A DNA stretch of 5,415 nucleotides from Oscillospiraceae bacterium (GCA_031272845.1 JAISTA010000111.1:1-5415); one strand, 5' to 3'. Positions 1-4,802 are shown, numbered from the stretch's first letter. Notes: a model not told the origin generated them from the letters alone. Numbers and translations are program-made.

Positions 1-80
1 AACAGAGAACTTTTCGTTCCCGCCGTGAGTTTTGCGTTTAAAAGGACCCCAGCAATGCGGTACAGCCAAAGCAACTCCCC
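1..80 (+). repeat. End of a dispersed intergenic repeat (partial copy, cut by window edge)
   Basis: The first 70 bases align without gaps to 3592-3661, the end of the long repeat downstream of sigK. By eye 51 of 70 positions match, beginning with a shared AACAGA-AACTTTTCG block. Similarity fades by about position 80, before the sigE stop codon at 117-119. I read this as the terminal part of a third family member whose body lies left of the window. Positions 80-116 show nothing recognisable, and no T-run terminator for sigE is visible. Confidence 0.6.
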
Positions 81-116
81 ACAAAGCAGCTTCGCCCCAG
101 ACATTCTTGCTCCCCG

Positions 117-845
117 CTACAGCATCGCCGCCAGCTCCCTTTTCAGCTTTGCCATTATCTTCTTCTCAATGCGGCTTATGTACGACTGCGAAATTCCCAG
201 CTTGTCAGCCACTTCTTTTTGCGTCAGCTCATCCGTGCCGAACAGGCCGAACCGCAGCAATACAACATCGCGCTCGCGCTCCGGCAGGCGCATAACCGCG
301 TCATAAAGCACCTGCCTGTCCGCGTCCTCGTAAAGCTCCGCCTGCACAATGTCGGGATCTGTGCCCAAAACGTCAGACAGCAAAAGCTCGTTGCCGTCCC
401 AGTCTGAAGACAGCGATTCGTCAAGCGAAATGTCTGTGCGGCGGTTTGAGGCCTTTCGCAGAAACATCAGAATTTCGTTTTCAATGCAGCGCGAGGCGTA
501 GGTTGTGAGCTTAATGTTTTTGTCTGCGCAAAAGGTGTTCACGGCCTTAATAAGCCCTATCGCTCCGATTGAAATGAGATCCTCAAGCCCCGCGTTCGGC
601 GTTTCAAACCGCCGCGCGATGAACACGACAAGGCGCAGGTTGTGCTCAATCAGCGTTTTGCGCGCTTCTGGCGAGCCCTCCGTTAAAAGCGCAATCATTT
701 CGGCCTCCGTGTCCTTTGGCAGCGGCGCGGGGAGCGTTTCAGACCCGCCGATATAGTGAACCGTGTGCGGGCGAAAAAGGCCGAGCCGCTCAAGCAGGCG
801 TTCTGTGCGCTCTCTCATTCTGCGGATTGCTTGTTTTAATGTCAT
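117..845 (-). CDS. sigE: RNA polymerase sporulation sigma factor sigma-E (pro-sigma-E)
   Basis: This is the early mother-cell sigma factor of sporulation, made as an inactive membrane-tethered precursor and activated by SpoIIGA after septation. The 242-residue length is typical of the family (239 in B. subtilis). Residues 1-30 form a basic, amphipathic pro-sequence ending in VHYIGGSE. Alignment with the B. subtilis VYYIGGSE site places cleavage between His30 and Tyr31. Sigma-70 region 2 spans about 64-131, including NLRLVVFIARRF, DLISIGAIGLIKAVNTF and TYASRCIENEILM. The conserved WDGNELLLSDVLGTD linker is at 149-163. Region 4 covers about 175-237, with its helix-turn-helix near 207-228 (LTQKEVADKLGISQSYISRIEKK). 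The start codon overlaps the spoIIGA stop as ATGA, and AGGAGA lies 8 nt upstream, so translational coupling is expected. Identification is near certain; the cleavage position is inferred by homology. Confidence 0.97.
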   Translation of the reverse strand: MTLKQAIRRMRERTERLLERLGLFRPHTVHYIGGSETLPAPLPKDTEAEMIALLTEGSPEARKTLIEHNLRLVVFIARRFETPNAGLEDLISIGAIGLIKAVNTFCADKNIKLTTYASRCIENEILMFLRKASNRRTDISLDESLSSDWDGNELLLSDVLGTDPDIVQAELYEDADRQVLYDAVMRLPERERDVVLLRFGLFGTDELTQKEVADKLGISQSYISRIEKKIMAKLKRELAAML

Positions 846-1639
846 CTCAATTTTCTCCTGTTTGTTGAAACTATATCGAAAAGAGCCGGTAGAAGAGCTT
901 TGTAGGTTCCGTTGTCGTCAAGCTCGTGCGGAGCCAGGGCGACGGCAAGCTTTGCCGTCTTGCCGTTAACCGATACCGTCTCCGGCACAAAAACAGGTAT
1001 CTCGCCCTGCCCGGAAACTGTGACGTACGGTATTTTGCGCAGTCCTTCGGTGCGCGCCTCCGGCAGCAGGCTTTGCGGGACTACGGCGCAGGGCAGTCCT
1101 GTTTGGCCGTCTGTGAGCGTATTGCCGCTGTCGCACAGCGCGCGGAGTGTGACGCTTTTTCCCCCGTGTGTAAACGAAAGCTCGGCCACGCGGCCTGAAT
1201 TTGCCGCGCTCCTTGAAAAAACGACCGATATTATTATAAACGCGAGGAAAAACACGAGTACAAACAGCTTGAGCGAAAGGTTCGCGAAAAGTCTGCCGTG
1301 TGACACGGAATCCAGCGCGTACAGCAGTCCGCCAAAGGCGCAGGACGCGATAAAAAACACGAGCGCGAGCCGCAAAAAGCGCTTTGCTTTGCCGAAAGCC
1401 GCAAGACAGACGGCCGGAACGGCCAGTATAAAGCAAACCGGACTTGCGAAAACGCGCGACAGCGGAAATACCGCAGCCGGCAGCGCCGCCAAAACCGCGT
1501 ATGCCGCGCCGACCGCCGCGCCCAGCAGCAGCCGGCGGCGTTTCGGCGCAACGCCGCAGAGCTTGCCTGTTGCAAGCAGCAAAAAGTAGTTTGCCGCAAG
1601 GTTAATTGCCGCGTATGTGTCTATGTACAGGACTTTCAT
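842..1639 (-). CDS. spoIIGA: Sporulation sigma-E factor processing peptidase SpoIIGA
   Basis: SpoIIGA is the membrane-embedded aspartic protease that cleaves the pro-sequence from sigma-E at the sporulation septum after signalling from the forespore. The N-terminal half (about residues 4-142) has roughly five hydrophobic membrane segments, near 4-24, 37-57, 62-82, 88-108 and 122-142. The C-terminal half is a soluble protease domain carrying the aspartyl motif ALCDSGNTLTD, with catalytic Asp170 in DSGN. The family acts as a dimer with one Asp per subunit. At 265 residues it is shorter than the B. subtilis protein (309). The N-terminus MKVLYIDTYAAINLAANYFL is typical of the family, so the ATG at 1639 is accepted although only a weak GGCGG is seen upstream. 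It is the first gene of the operon, followed directly by its substrate sigE. Confidence 0.95.
   Translation of the reverse strand: MKVLYIDTYAAINLAANYFLLLATGKLCGVAPKRRRLLLGAAVGAAYAVLAALPAAVFPLSRVFASPVCFILAVPAVCLAAFGKAKRFLRLALVFFIASCAFGGLLYALDSVSHGRLFANLSLKLFVLVFFLAFIIISVVFSRSAANSGRVAELSFTHGGKSVTLRALCDSGNTLTDGQTGLPCAVVPQSLLPEARTEGLRKIPYVTVSGQGEIPVFVPETVSVNGKTAKLAVALAPHELDDNGTYKALLPALFDIVSTNRRKLR
854..859 (-). promoter_or_regulatory. Ribosome binding site of sigE inside the spoIIGA 3' end
   Basis: AGGAGA on the minus strand lies 8 nt before the sigE ATG, within the last codons of spoIIGA. It fixes the sigE start at 845 and, with the 4-nt ATGA overlap, supports coupled translation of protease and precursor. 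Confidence 0.8.
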
Positions 1640-1663
1640 CTGGTTTTATCGCCGCCTGTGTGT

Positions 1664-1696
1664 ATTATAAGCTGTGCACACCGCAGAATTTGTCAA
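1664..1696 (-). promoter_or_regulatory. spoIIG-type promoter (sigma-A, 21-bp spacer)
   Basis: On the minus strand there is a perfect -35 TTGACA (1691-1696) and a perfect -10 TATAAT (1664-1669), with 21 bp between them instead of the usual 17. The -10 lies 24 bp from the spoIIGA ATG. B. subtilis spoIIG is the textbook promoter with near-consensus boxes and an over-long spacer (about 22 bp), used by sigma-A polymerase only when phosphorylated Spo0A is bound. The same geometry here in front of the same operon argues for the same mechanism. The boxes and spacing are seen directly; Spo0A dependence is inferred. Confidence 0.85.
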
Positions 1697-1697
1697 A
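1689..1697 (+). promoter_or_regulatory. Candidate Spo0A box over the spoIIG -35
   Basis: TTTGTCAAA matches the published B. subtilis Spo0A consensus TTTGTCRAA at all nine positions. It reads on the plus strand and overlaps the minus-strand TTGACA. Spo0A sites that overlap or abut the -35 are what activates spoIIG in B. subtilis. I see no second clear box further upstream, between 1700 and 1796. Confidence 0.6.
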
Positions 1698-1796
1698 ACC
1701 TCGCGGGCACGGCAGGACGTAAACCGGGCCCTCCCTGACGGCGGTTTATTGGAAATTTGTGCGTCCGAAACGCGCGAAAAAGCCGCTCGCGGACAC

Positions 1797-1838
1797 AAAA
1801 AAACGGCCGCCGGAAGAATTTTCTCCTCCCGGCGGCCG
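1797..1838 (-). terminator. Strong intrinsic terminator upstream of spoIIGA
   Basis: A perfect 10-bp GC stem pairs CGGCCGCCGG (1804-1813) with CCGGCGGCCG (1829-1838) around a 15-nt loop. Read on the minus strand it is followed at once by seven T residues (plus-strand A-run 1797-1803). It therefore ends minus-strand transcripts arriving from the 1880-2010 region and insulates the spoIIG promoter. On the plus strand only a weak ATTTTGTT follows, so termination that way would be inefficient. Confidence 0.85.
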
Positions 1839-1876
1839 CTATTTTGTTATGTCAGTGTCGTTTGTTTTTTCGCAGC

Positions 1877-2011
1877 CTACCCGTGCGTGTCCTCGCCGCT
1901 GTCCGGGTCATACTCGTCATAAAGCAGTGTGCCGCAGTACGGATATTGTGCGCTCTCTCTTAAAAACGTCCGCTTTTGTACTTGAGCTATCTTATACTTT
2001 TCGGGTATTTG
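1877..2011 (-). CDS. Possible small protein (44 open codons, no recognised start codon)
   Basis: I do not recognise this frame. It is open on the minus strand from just after a TGA at 2012-2014 to a TAG at 1877-1879, and a strong terminator begins 38 nt beyond the stop. The C-terminal half looks protein-like: QYPYCGTLLYDEYDPDSGED, resembling half of a zinc-ribbon knuckle (a single Cys in YCG), with codon choice like the neighbouring genes (GGC, GAC, TAT, CTT). However, no ATG, GTG or TTG occurs in the frame. It could be a remnant of a longer gene, a small protein starting at a rare codon such as ATA, or chance within a non-coding transcript. The following terminator is the best argument that something here is transcribed. 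Confidence 0.3.
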   Translation of the reverse strand, partial: QIPEKYKIAQVQKRTFLRESAQYPYCGTLLYDEYDPDSGEDTHG

Positions 2012-2015
2012 TCAA
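1989..2015 (-). promoter_or_regulatory. Weak candidate promoter for the small minus-strand unit
   Basis: A perfect TTGACA occurs at 2010-2015 on the minus strand. The best -10 is TAAGAT at 1989-1994 (4 of 6) with a 15-bp spacer; an overlapping TATAAG at 1991-1996 gives only 13 bp. The -35 lies in ATTTGTCAA, the same nine bases that surround the spoIIG -35, and is an 8-of-9 match to the Spo0A consensus. The poor -10 keeps confidence low. Confidence 0.3.
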
Positions 2016-2100
2016 GACTTTTTGATTTGCGCGGCGGCCGGCGCTTGTTCCTTGTCCCGCTGCGTGTGTTTTGCGGCAATAGGTCTAAACACCCGCTTTT

Positions 2101-2138
2101 ACCTCATATCCTTGCTTTAGAGATCAGCCAAATGAGGT
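2101..2138 (+). promoter_or_regulatory. Inverted repeat that could mask the sigK ribosome binding site
   Basis: ACCTCAT (2101-2107) is the exact reverse complement of ATGAGGT (2132-2138), separated by 24 nt. The second arm contains the GAGGT Shine-Dalgarno of sigK, so in RNA a 7-bp stem would hide it. It matters only if transcription starts upstream of 2101, which I cannot determine. Confidence 0.35.
2134..2138 (+). promoter_or_regulatory. Ribosome binding site deciding the sigK start
   Basis: GAGGT lies 5 nt before the ATG at 2144. It rules out longer versions beginning at 1976 or 2132: the former has no Shine-Dalgarno in front, and the latter would overlap this site. Confidence 0.75.
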
Positions 2139-2143
2139 CAAAT

Positions 2144-2854
2144 ATGATAACACTATTTTCCCTGCTGTGCGTCGCGCCGTTTTTAGCCCTGCGGCTTTCC
2201 TCCGGCAGCGCCTTTGAAAAGCCGCTGTCGCAAAAGGAGGAAAAGCGCCTTGTCGAGCTGATGAAATCAGGCGATAAGGAAGCGCAGGATACACTTATTG
2301 TAAAAAACATGCGGCTTGTCGCGCACATTGTAAAGAAATTTTTCACAAATTCAGAGCACGACAAGGAGGATTTGATTCAAATCGGCACAATCGGCCTTAT
2401 AAAGGCGGTGCGCTCGTTTGACCCGGACAAAAACATAGTTCTTTCAACCTATGCGGCCAAGTGCATTCAAAATGAAATACTTATGCATATGCGGCGCGTC
2501 CAGAAGATCCAGAACGAGATTACGCTTGACGAGCCGCTCGGAGGAGGCGAAACCTCCAGCGGGGCGGACGGCTCCGGCCAGTCGCGCCTCGACATGCTGC
2601 CGTCTGACACCGACCTTTTCGAGAGCGTTTCAAACGAGGAAATATCAAAATACCTTTCGGATACAATACGCGAGGTCTTAACGGAGCGCGAACGTGAGGT
2701 TATCGCGCGGCGTTACGGCCTTGAGGGCTTTTATCCGCAGACGCAGCAGGAGGCGAGCGAAGCGCTGCACTGCTCGCGTTCCTATGTGTCACGCATCGAA
2801 TCCGGGGCAATAGCAAAGCTGCGTGAAACGCTCGGCGGCGACGCGGAGCTATAA
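2144..2854 (+). CDS. sigK: RNA polymerase sporulation sigma factor sigma-K (pro-sigma-K)
   Basis: Sigma-K is the late mother-cell sigma factor directing coat and spore-maturation genes. The chosen start gives 236 residues. The hydrophobic N-terminus MITLFSLLCVAPFLALRL is a typical membrane pro-sequence, removed in relatives by the SpoIVFB intramembrane protease; alignment puts cleavage near residues 17-20. FEKPLSQKEEKRLVELMKSG (24-43) matches the FPQPLS..EE signature of sigma-K. Region 2 covers about 50-118 (MRLVAHIVKKF, DLIQIGTIGLIKAV, STYAAKCIQNEILMHMRR). Region 4 covers about 170-230, with a helix-turn-helix near 199-219 (CSRSYVSRIES). The gene is uninterrupted, with no skin-like element. 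The linker at 131-153 is Gly/Ser-rich and lacks the usual GNEI/L motif. Sigma-E is the nearest paralogue, but the pro-sequence and FEKPLS box favour sigma-K. Confidence 0.92.
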   Translation: MITLFSLLCVAPFLALRLSSGSAFEKPLSQKEEKRLVELMKSGDKEAQDTLIVKNMRLVAHIVKKFFTNSEHDKEDLIQIGTIGLIKAVRSFDPDKNIVLSTYAAKCIQNEILMHMRRVQKIQNEITLDEPLGGGETSSGADGSGQSRLDMLPSDTDLFESVSNEEISKYLSDTIREVLTEREREVIARRYGLEGFYPQTQQEASEALHCSRSYVSRIESGAIAKLRETLGGDAEL

Positions 2855-2884
2855 AGCCGGAGCGGGAATGTTGCCTGCGCGGCT
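2855..2884 (+). other. Hairpin directly after sigK, doubtful terminator
   Basis: AGCCG (2855-2859) pairs with CGGCT (2880-2884), and inside it GCGGG (2862-2866) pairs with CCTGC (2874-2878) with one G-T wobble, around a 7-nt loop. The position just after the stop codon suggests an RNA-end role, but no T-run follows, so it is not a canonical intrinsic terminator. Confidence 0.35.
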
Positions 2885-3113
2885 GCGGTGAGTGAGCGGA
2901 TATGCCTTGCCGCACGAGAGCAGTGTCAGTACAATAAACAAACGGAACGCTGAGGACAGCGCCCTCTGCAACCACAAAACCACCAAAATCCCGCCACAAC
3001 CACCGTGCCCGCGTGTCCCAACGCGCAAAGCGCGGAGGAAGACGGACGCACCCGGCGCACCAATGCCGTACGGGAGTGCCGGTTTGACGCAAAGTCCGGA
3101 GACCAACCAGACA

Positions 3114-3144
3114 AGGGACGTCGAGGACGCCGTCCCCTACGGAA
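3114..3144 (+). repeat. Conserved hairpin block 1 of the dispersed repeat
   Basis: GGGACG (3115-3120) pairs with CGTCCC (3131-3136) around the 10-nt loop TCGAGGACGC. The 31-nt block is identical in copy B at 5081-5111, where flanking GTA and TAC lengthen the stem with one bulge. Confidence 0.75.
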
Positions 3145-3358
3145 GCCCCAAGGCAACGGGGACGCAAATGCACGCAAGGACGTACTCGCACGACGCAACA
3201 ATACTCGCCGCGACGGGAGACGCACTGCATTGCCGCTAAAGCGTGCGGCAGCGATCGTAGAAGTACAGTCCTTCCGGCCACCACCCCCACCGCAGTCCGC
3301 GCACACCGACAGCCTAACCTAAGTCTTTAGCCCCGGACAGGCTTCGCCCCTGCGTGCG

Positions 3359-3389
3359 GCGGTGCGGAAGCGTTCGGACGCTGCACCGC
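3359..3389 (+). repeat. Conserved hairpin block 2 of the dispersed repeat
   Basis: GCGGTGC (3359-3365) pairs with GCACCGC (3383-3389), and AGCGT (3369-3373) with ACGCT (3378-3382), closing a TCGG tetraloop with a 3-nt GGA bulge. It is identical at 5325-5355. Conservation of both arms while nearby sequence drifts suggests the fold is under constraint or was recently copied. Confidence 0.8.
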
Positions 3390-3454
3390 ACTTCTCGCGG
3401 GGTGGGGACGCACCTACTTGCAGCACCTGCTGTATCCGGCATAAAAAAGATTTG

Positions 3455-3471
3455 CTTCTTTCTAAAAGAAG
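3455..3471 (+). repeat. Small hairpin in repeat copy A
   Basis: CTTCTTT (3455-3461) and AAAGAAG (3465-3471) form a perfect 7-bp stem with a CTA loop, 12 nt before the larger perfect hairpin at 3484. The matching part of copy B lies beyond the window. Confidence 0.6.
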
Positions 3472-3483
3472 TCGCCCCTTTTT

Positions 3484-3517
3484 GGTTACTTTTTCCGGCG
3501 AAGCGGAAAAAGTAACC
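3484..3517 (+). repeat. Perfect 14-bp inverted repeat in repeat copy A
   Basis: GGTTACTTTTTCCG (3484-3497) and CGGAAAAAGTAACC (3504-3517) are exact reverse complements with the 6-nt loop GCGAAG. The symmetrical T5/A5 tracts lie within the stem rather than after it, so it is not an ordinary terminator. It may be a structural core or end of the repeat. Confidence 0.8.
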
Positions 3518-3670
3518 GCCCGCCGCGCAGGCGCTTCAGCAGTGAACCGAAGAACAGCAAAATCCCAATTCCAAACACCACCTCTGCCTCAAACAGAAAA
3601 CTTTTCGCTCTCGCCTATAGATTTCCGTTGCAAAGAACACCTGCACCGCCGCAAAGTCAAAGCCCCCCCC

Positions 3671-3717
3671 AAAAAAACAAAAACCCCGCGCCCGGCGAAA
3701 CAAATTCGCCGGGCGCG
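3671..3717 (-). terminator. Intrinsic terminator of the queT-queF operon
   Basis: A perfect 13-bp stem joins CGCGCCCGGCGAA (3687-3699) and TTCGCCGGGCGCG (3705-3717) with a 5-nt loop. On the minus strand it is followed by GGGG and then T5-G-T7 (plus-strand A-runs 3679-3683 and 3671-3677). It starts 61 nt after the queF stop codon, the right place to end that operon. The remaining 3718-3778 shows nothing else. Confidence 0.85.
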
Positions 3718-3778
3718 AAGCTCTCCCGCCAATACAAACAAATCGGCGCAAGCTCAGCAAAACTACGGGCACCGCCCC

Positions 3779-4249
3779 CTACTCCATCCTAAGGTCATGG
3801 TTTTTAAGCCTAAACTCAGCCATTTCCTCGAACCTTGTCCCAGGCTGACCCCAATTGGAATAGGGCACTATCGCAATTCCGCCTCTAGGCGTAAATTTCC
3901 CGAGGACCTCAATAAACTTCGGCTCCATCAGCTTTCGCAGATCCTTCAGAATCGTGTTTACGCAGTTTTCGTGAAAGTCGCCGTGGTTGCGGTAGCCGAA
4001 CAGATACAGCTTGAGCGATTTGCTCTCGACCATCCTTATATTCGGGATGTAGTTGATGTAAATCGCCGCAAAGTCCGGCTGACCCGTTATCGGGCACAGG
4101 CTGGTGAACTCCGGGCAGTTAAAGCGCACCATGTAGTCCATATCAGGGTGACGGTTTTCGAAGGTCTCGAGTATTTCCGGGCAGTATGCCGCCGGATATT
4201 TGGTCGCGCCGCTGCCGAGAAGCGTCAGCTCGTCATTATTTTCGGTCAT
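3779..4249 (-). CDS. queF: preQ1 synthase (NADPH-dependent 7-cyano-7-deazaguanine reductase), type I QueF
   Basis: QueF reduces the nitrile of preQ0 to the aminomethyl group of preQ1 with two NADPH, a step of queuosine tRNA-modification synthesis in the cytoplasm. The 156-residue length fits the single-domain type I family (B. subtilis type). Diagnostic motifs are FTSLCPITGQPD (49-60), with catalytic Cys52 and proton-donor Asp59, the QueF motif ESKSLKLYLF (75-84), HGDFHE (89-94), with substrate-binding His93/Glu94, and GKFTPRGGIAI (117-127). The ATG at 4249 is preferred over one 13 codons upstream because GGGAGG precedes it at good distance and MTENNDELTLLG aligns with known N-termini. It overlaps the end of queT by 14 nt, so coupling and shared riboswitch control are expected. 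Confidence 0.96.
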   Translation of the reverse strand: MTENNDELTLLGSGATKYPAAYCPEILETFENRHPDMDYMVRFNCPEFTSLCPITGQPDFAAIYINYIPNIRMVESKSLKLYLFGYRNHGDFHENCVNTILKDLRKLMEPKFIEVLGKFTPRGGIAIVPYSNWGQPGTRFEEMAEFRLKNHDLRME

Positions 4250-4754
4250 TGGTTTTTCCTCCCGCAATGTATTTTTCGTTGAGCCCAAGCGGCTCGAGCC
4301 ATATTATTATCAAATACCCCAGAACTGCCGGAACGAGTTGGCCGATACATACGCTAAGGGCGAGAATGCCGTACGGCACGCCAAGAATCGGCGAGAGCCA
4401 TATCGGTGCGCCGAGCCCGGGTATCAGCGTGATTGCCGGGATTATAAGCAGCTTTGGCATACGGAATTTTCGGATTAAAAAAACGGCCCCGGCTGTCAGA
4501 ATCCCGACAATTCCGCCGCCCAGCATGTCGGGCAGTCCGAGTCCGCCGAAAAGGGCGTTGCTCAGAAAATTGGACAGCCCAAGCGGCAGGATGAGAAACG
4601 GAAACAAGTAGGAAAGGCAGTACAGCGAGGTCGCAAGGCGAATTTGGTATTGCATAAAGGCGAATTTCTGCGTCGCGAACATTACCGCAGCGTACATTGC
4701 GATAACGAGCGCCGACATTGTCAGCGCGCGGGTTTTGTGCTTAACATTAAGCAT
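4236..4754 (-). CDS. queT: QueT family queuosine-precursor ECF transporter, substrate-binding S component
   Basis: The 172-residue, very hydrophobic protein is the membrane S component of an energy-coupling-factor importer. It binds a 7-deazaguanine precursor and works with shared EcfA/EcfA'/EcfT subunits encoded elsewhere. After a basic N-terminus (MLNVKHKTRALT), about five to six membrane segments can be seen, near 10-28, 42-66, 78-96, 101-118 and 123-154. The Q-IRL-----YLFPFLILPL stretch (38-58), then SNFLSNALFGGLGLPDMLGG (61-80), follows the QueT pattern of Q-FR-SEAL, NL-GG-G-LD. Identification also rests on context: a preQ1 riboswitch directly upstream and queF overlapping downstream. 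The ATG at 4754 has AAGGAG 7 nt upstream. Whether it prefers preQ0 or preQ1 cannot be read from sequence; pairing with QueF favours preQ0. Confidence 0.88.
   Translation of the reverse strand: MLNVKHKTRALTMSALVIAMYAAVMFATQKFAFMQYQIRLATSLYCLSYLFPFLILPLGLSNFLSNALFGGLGLPDMLGGGIVGILTAGAVFLIRKFRMPKLLIIPAITLIPGLGAPIWLSPILGVPYGILALSVCIGQLVPAVLGYLIIIWLEPLGLNEKYIAGGKTNDRK
4258..4263 (-). promoter_or_regulatory. Ribosome binding site of queF within queT
   Basis: GGGAGG on the minus strand sits 8 nt before the ATG at 4247-4249 and selects this start rather than the in-frame upstream ATG at 4288. It lies within the coding end of queT, so queF has its own strong site inside the shared transcript. Confidence 0.8.
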
Positions 4755-4761
4755 TGTAAGG

Positions 4762-4802
4762 CTCCTTAGTTTTGTTTATTGACAGGATGTTGCGAACTGT
4801 CA
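4762..4802 (-). promoter_or_regulatory. preQ1 class I riboswitch controlling queT-queF
   Basis: The minus-strand leader carries stem P1 UGACAG (4797-4802) with CUGUCA (4780-4785), an 11-nt loop UUCGCAACAUC, then the A-rich tail AUAAACAAAACUAAGGAG. This matches the preQ1-I aptamer: a short hairpin, a loop containing UUCGCA-like sequence, and an A-rich tail ending in CUAAGGAG that folds back into the loop as an H-type pseudoknot. The tail's AAGGAG (4762-4767) is the queT Shine-Dalgarno, so ligand binding should block ribosome access. Control is predicted to be translational, as there is no separate terminator between aptamer and gene. Confidence 0.92.

Larger units (their letters stand above)
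2944..3661 (+). repeat. Long dispersed intergenic repeat, copy A (about 700 bp)
   Basis: This gene-free stretch downstream of sigK aligns along 2944-3447 with 4906-5415, and its last 70 bases align with 1-70. Shared blocks include the Ala-like motif-free core at 3310-3393 (83 of 84 identical to 5276-5359), a 31-nt block at 3114-3144 identical to 5081-5111, CCAATGCCGTACGG, and GTGCGGCAGCGATCGTAG. Between blocks the copies diverge strongly. No transposase or credible protein is present. Several inverted repeats lie inside. It behaves like a non-autonomous or structural intergenic element sitting between transcription units. Its exact ends are uncertain, especially on the left. Confidence 0.85.

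Noticed and set aside
912..1589. Plus-strand 225-codon open frame opposite spoIIGA
   Set aside because: It is the mirror of a real gene with membrane segments, an aspartyl motif and a partner gene; Ser/Ala/Thr-rich composition is expected of such shadows.
2105..2112. CATATCCT as a sigma-E or sigma-K type -10 for sigK
   Set aside because: Only partial agreement with the -10 consensus and no acceptable -35 at 14-16 bp upstream. GGATATT at 1941-1947 resembles a sigma-E -35 but lacks a matching -10.
1976..2143. Upstream extension of sigK to an ATG at 1976
   Set aside because: It adds 56 residues unlike any sigma-K, has no Shine-Dalgarno, and would bury the hydrophobic pro-sequence. GAGGT supports the ATG at 2144.
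2700..3322. Several open frames across repeat copy A on both strands (e.g. 2700-3290 minus, 2892-3239 plus, 2926-3306 minus, 3005-3322 plus)
   Set aside because: They are rich in Arg, Pro and Cys, overlap one another, and the frame is not kept relative to copy B, where similarity is broken by indels. They are products of stop-poor GC-rich repeat DNA.
3362..4282. Plus-strand open frame of 306 codons
   Set aside because: Its second half is antisense to queF, which has every catalytic motif, and its first half translates the hairpin-rich repeat. The product is basic and low in complexity with no recognisable domain.
3779..4288. Longer queF start at 4288
   Set aside because: The added 13 residues lie before a strong GGGAGG site and do not align with known QueF N-termini; the shorter start is better supported.
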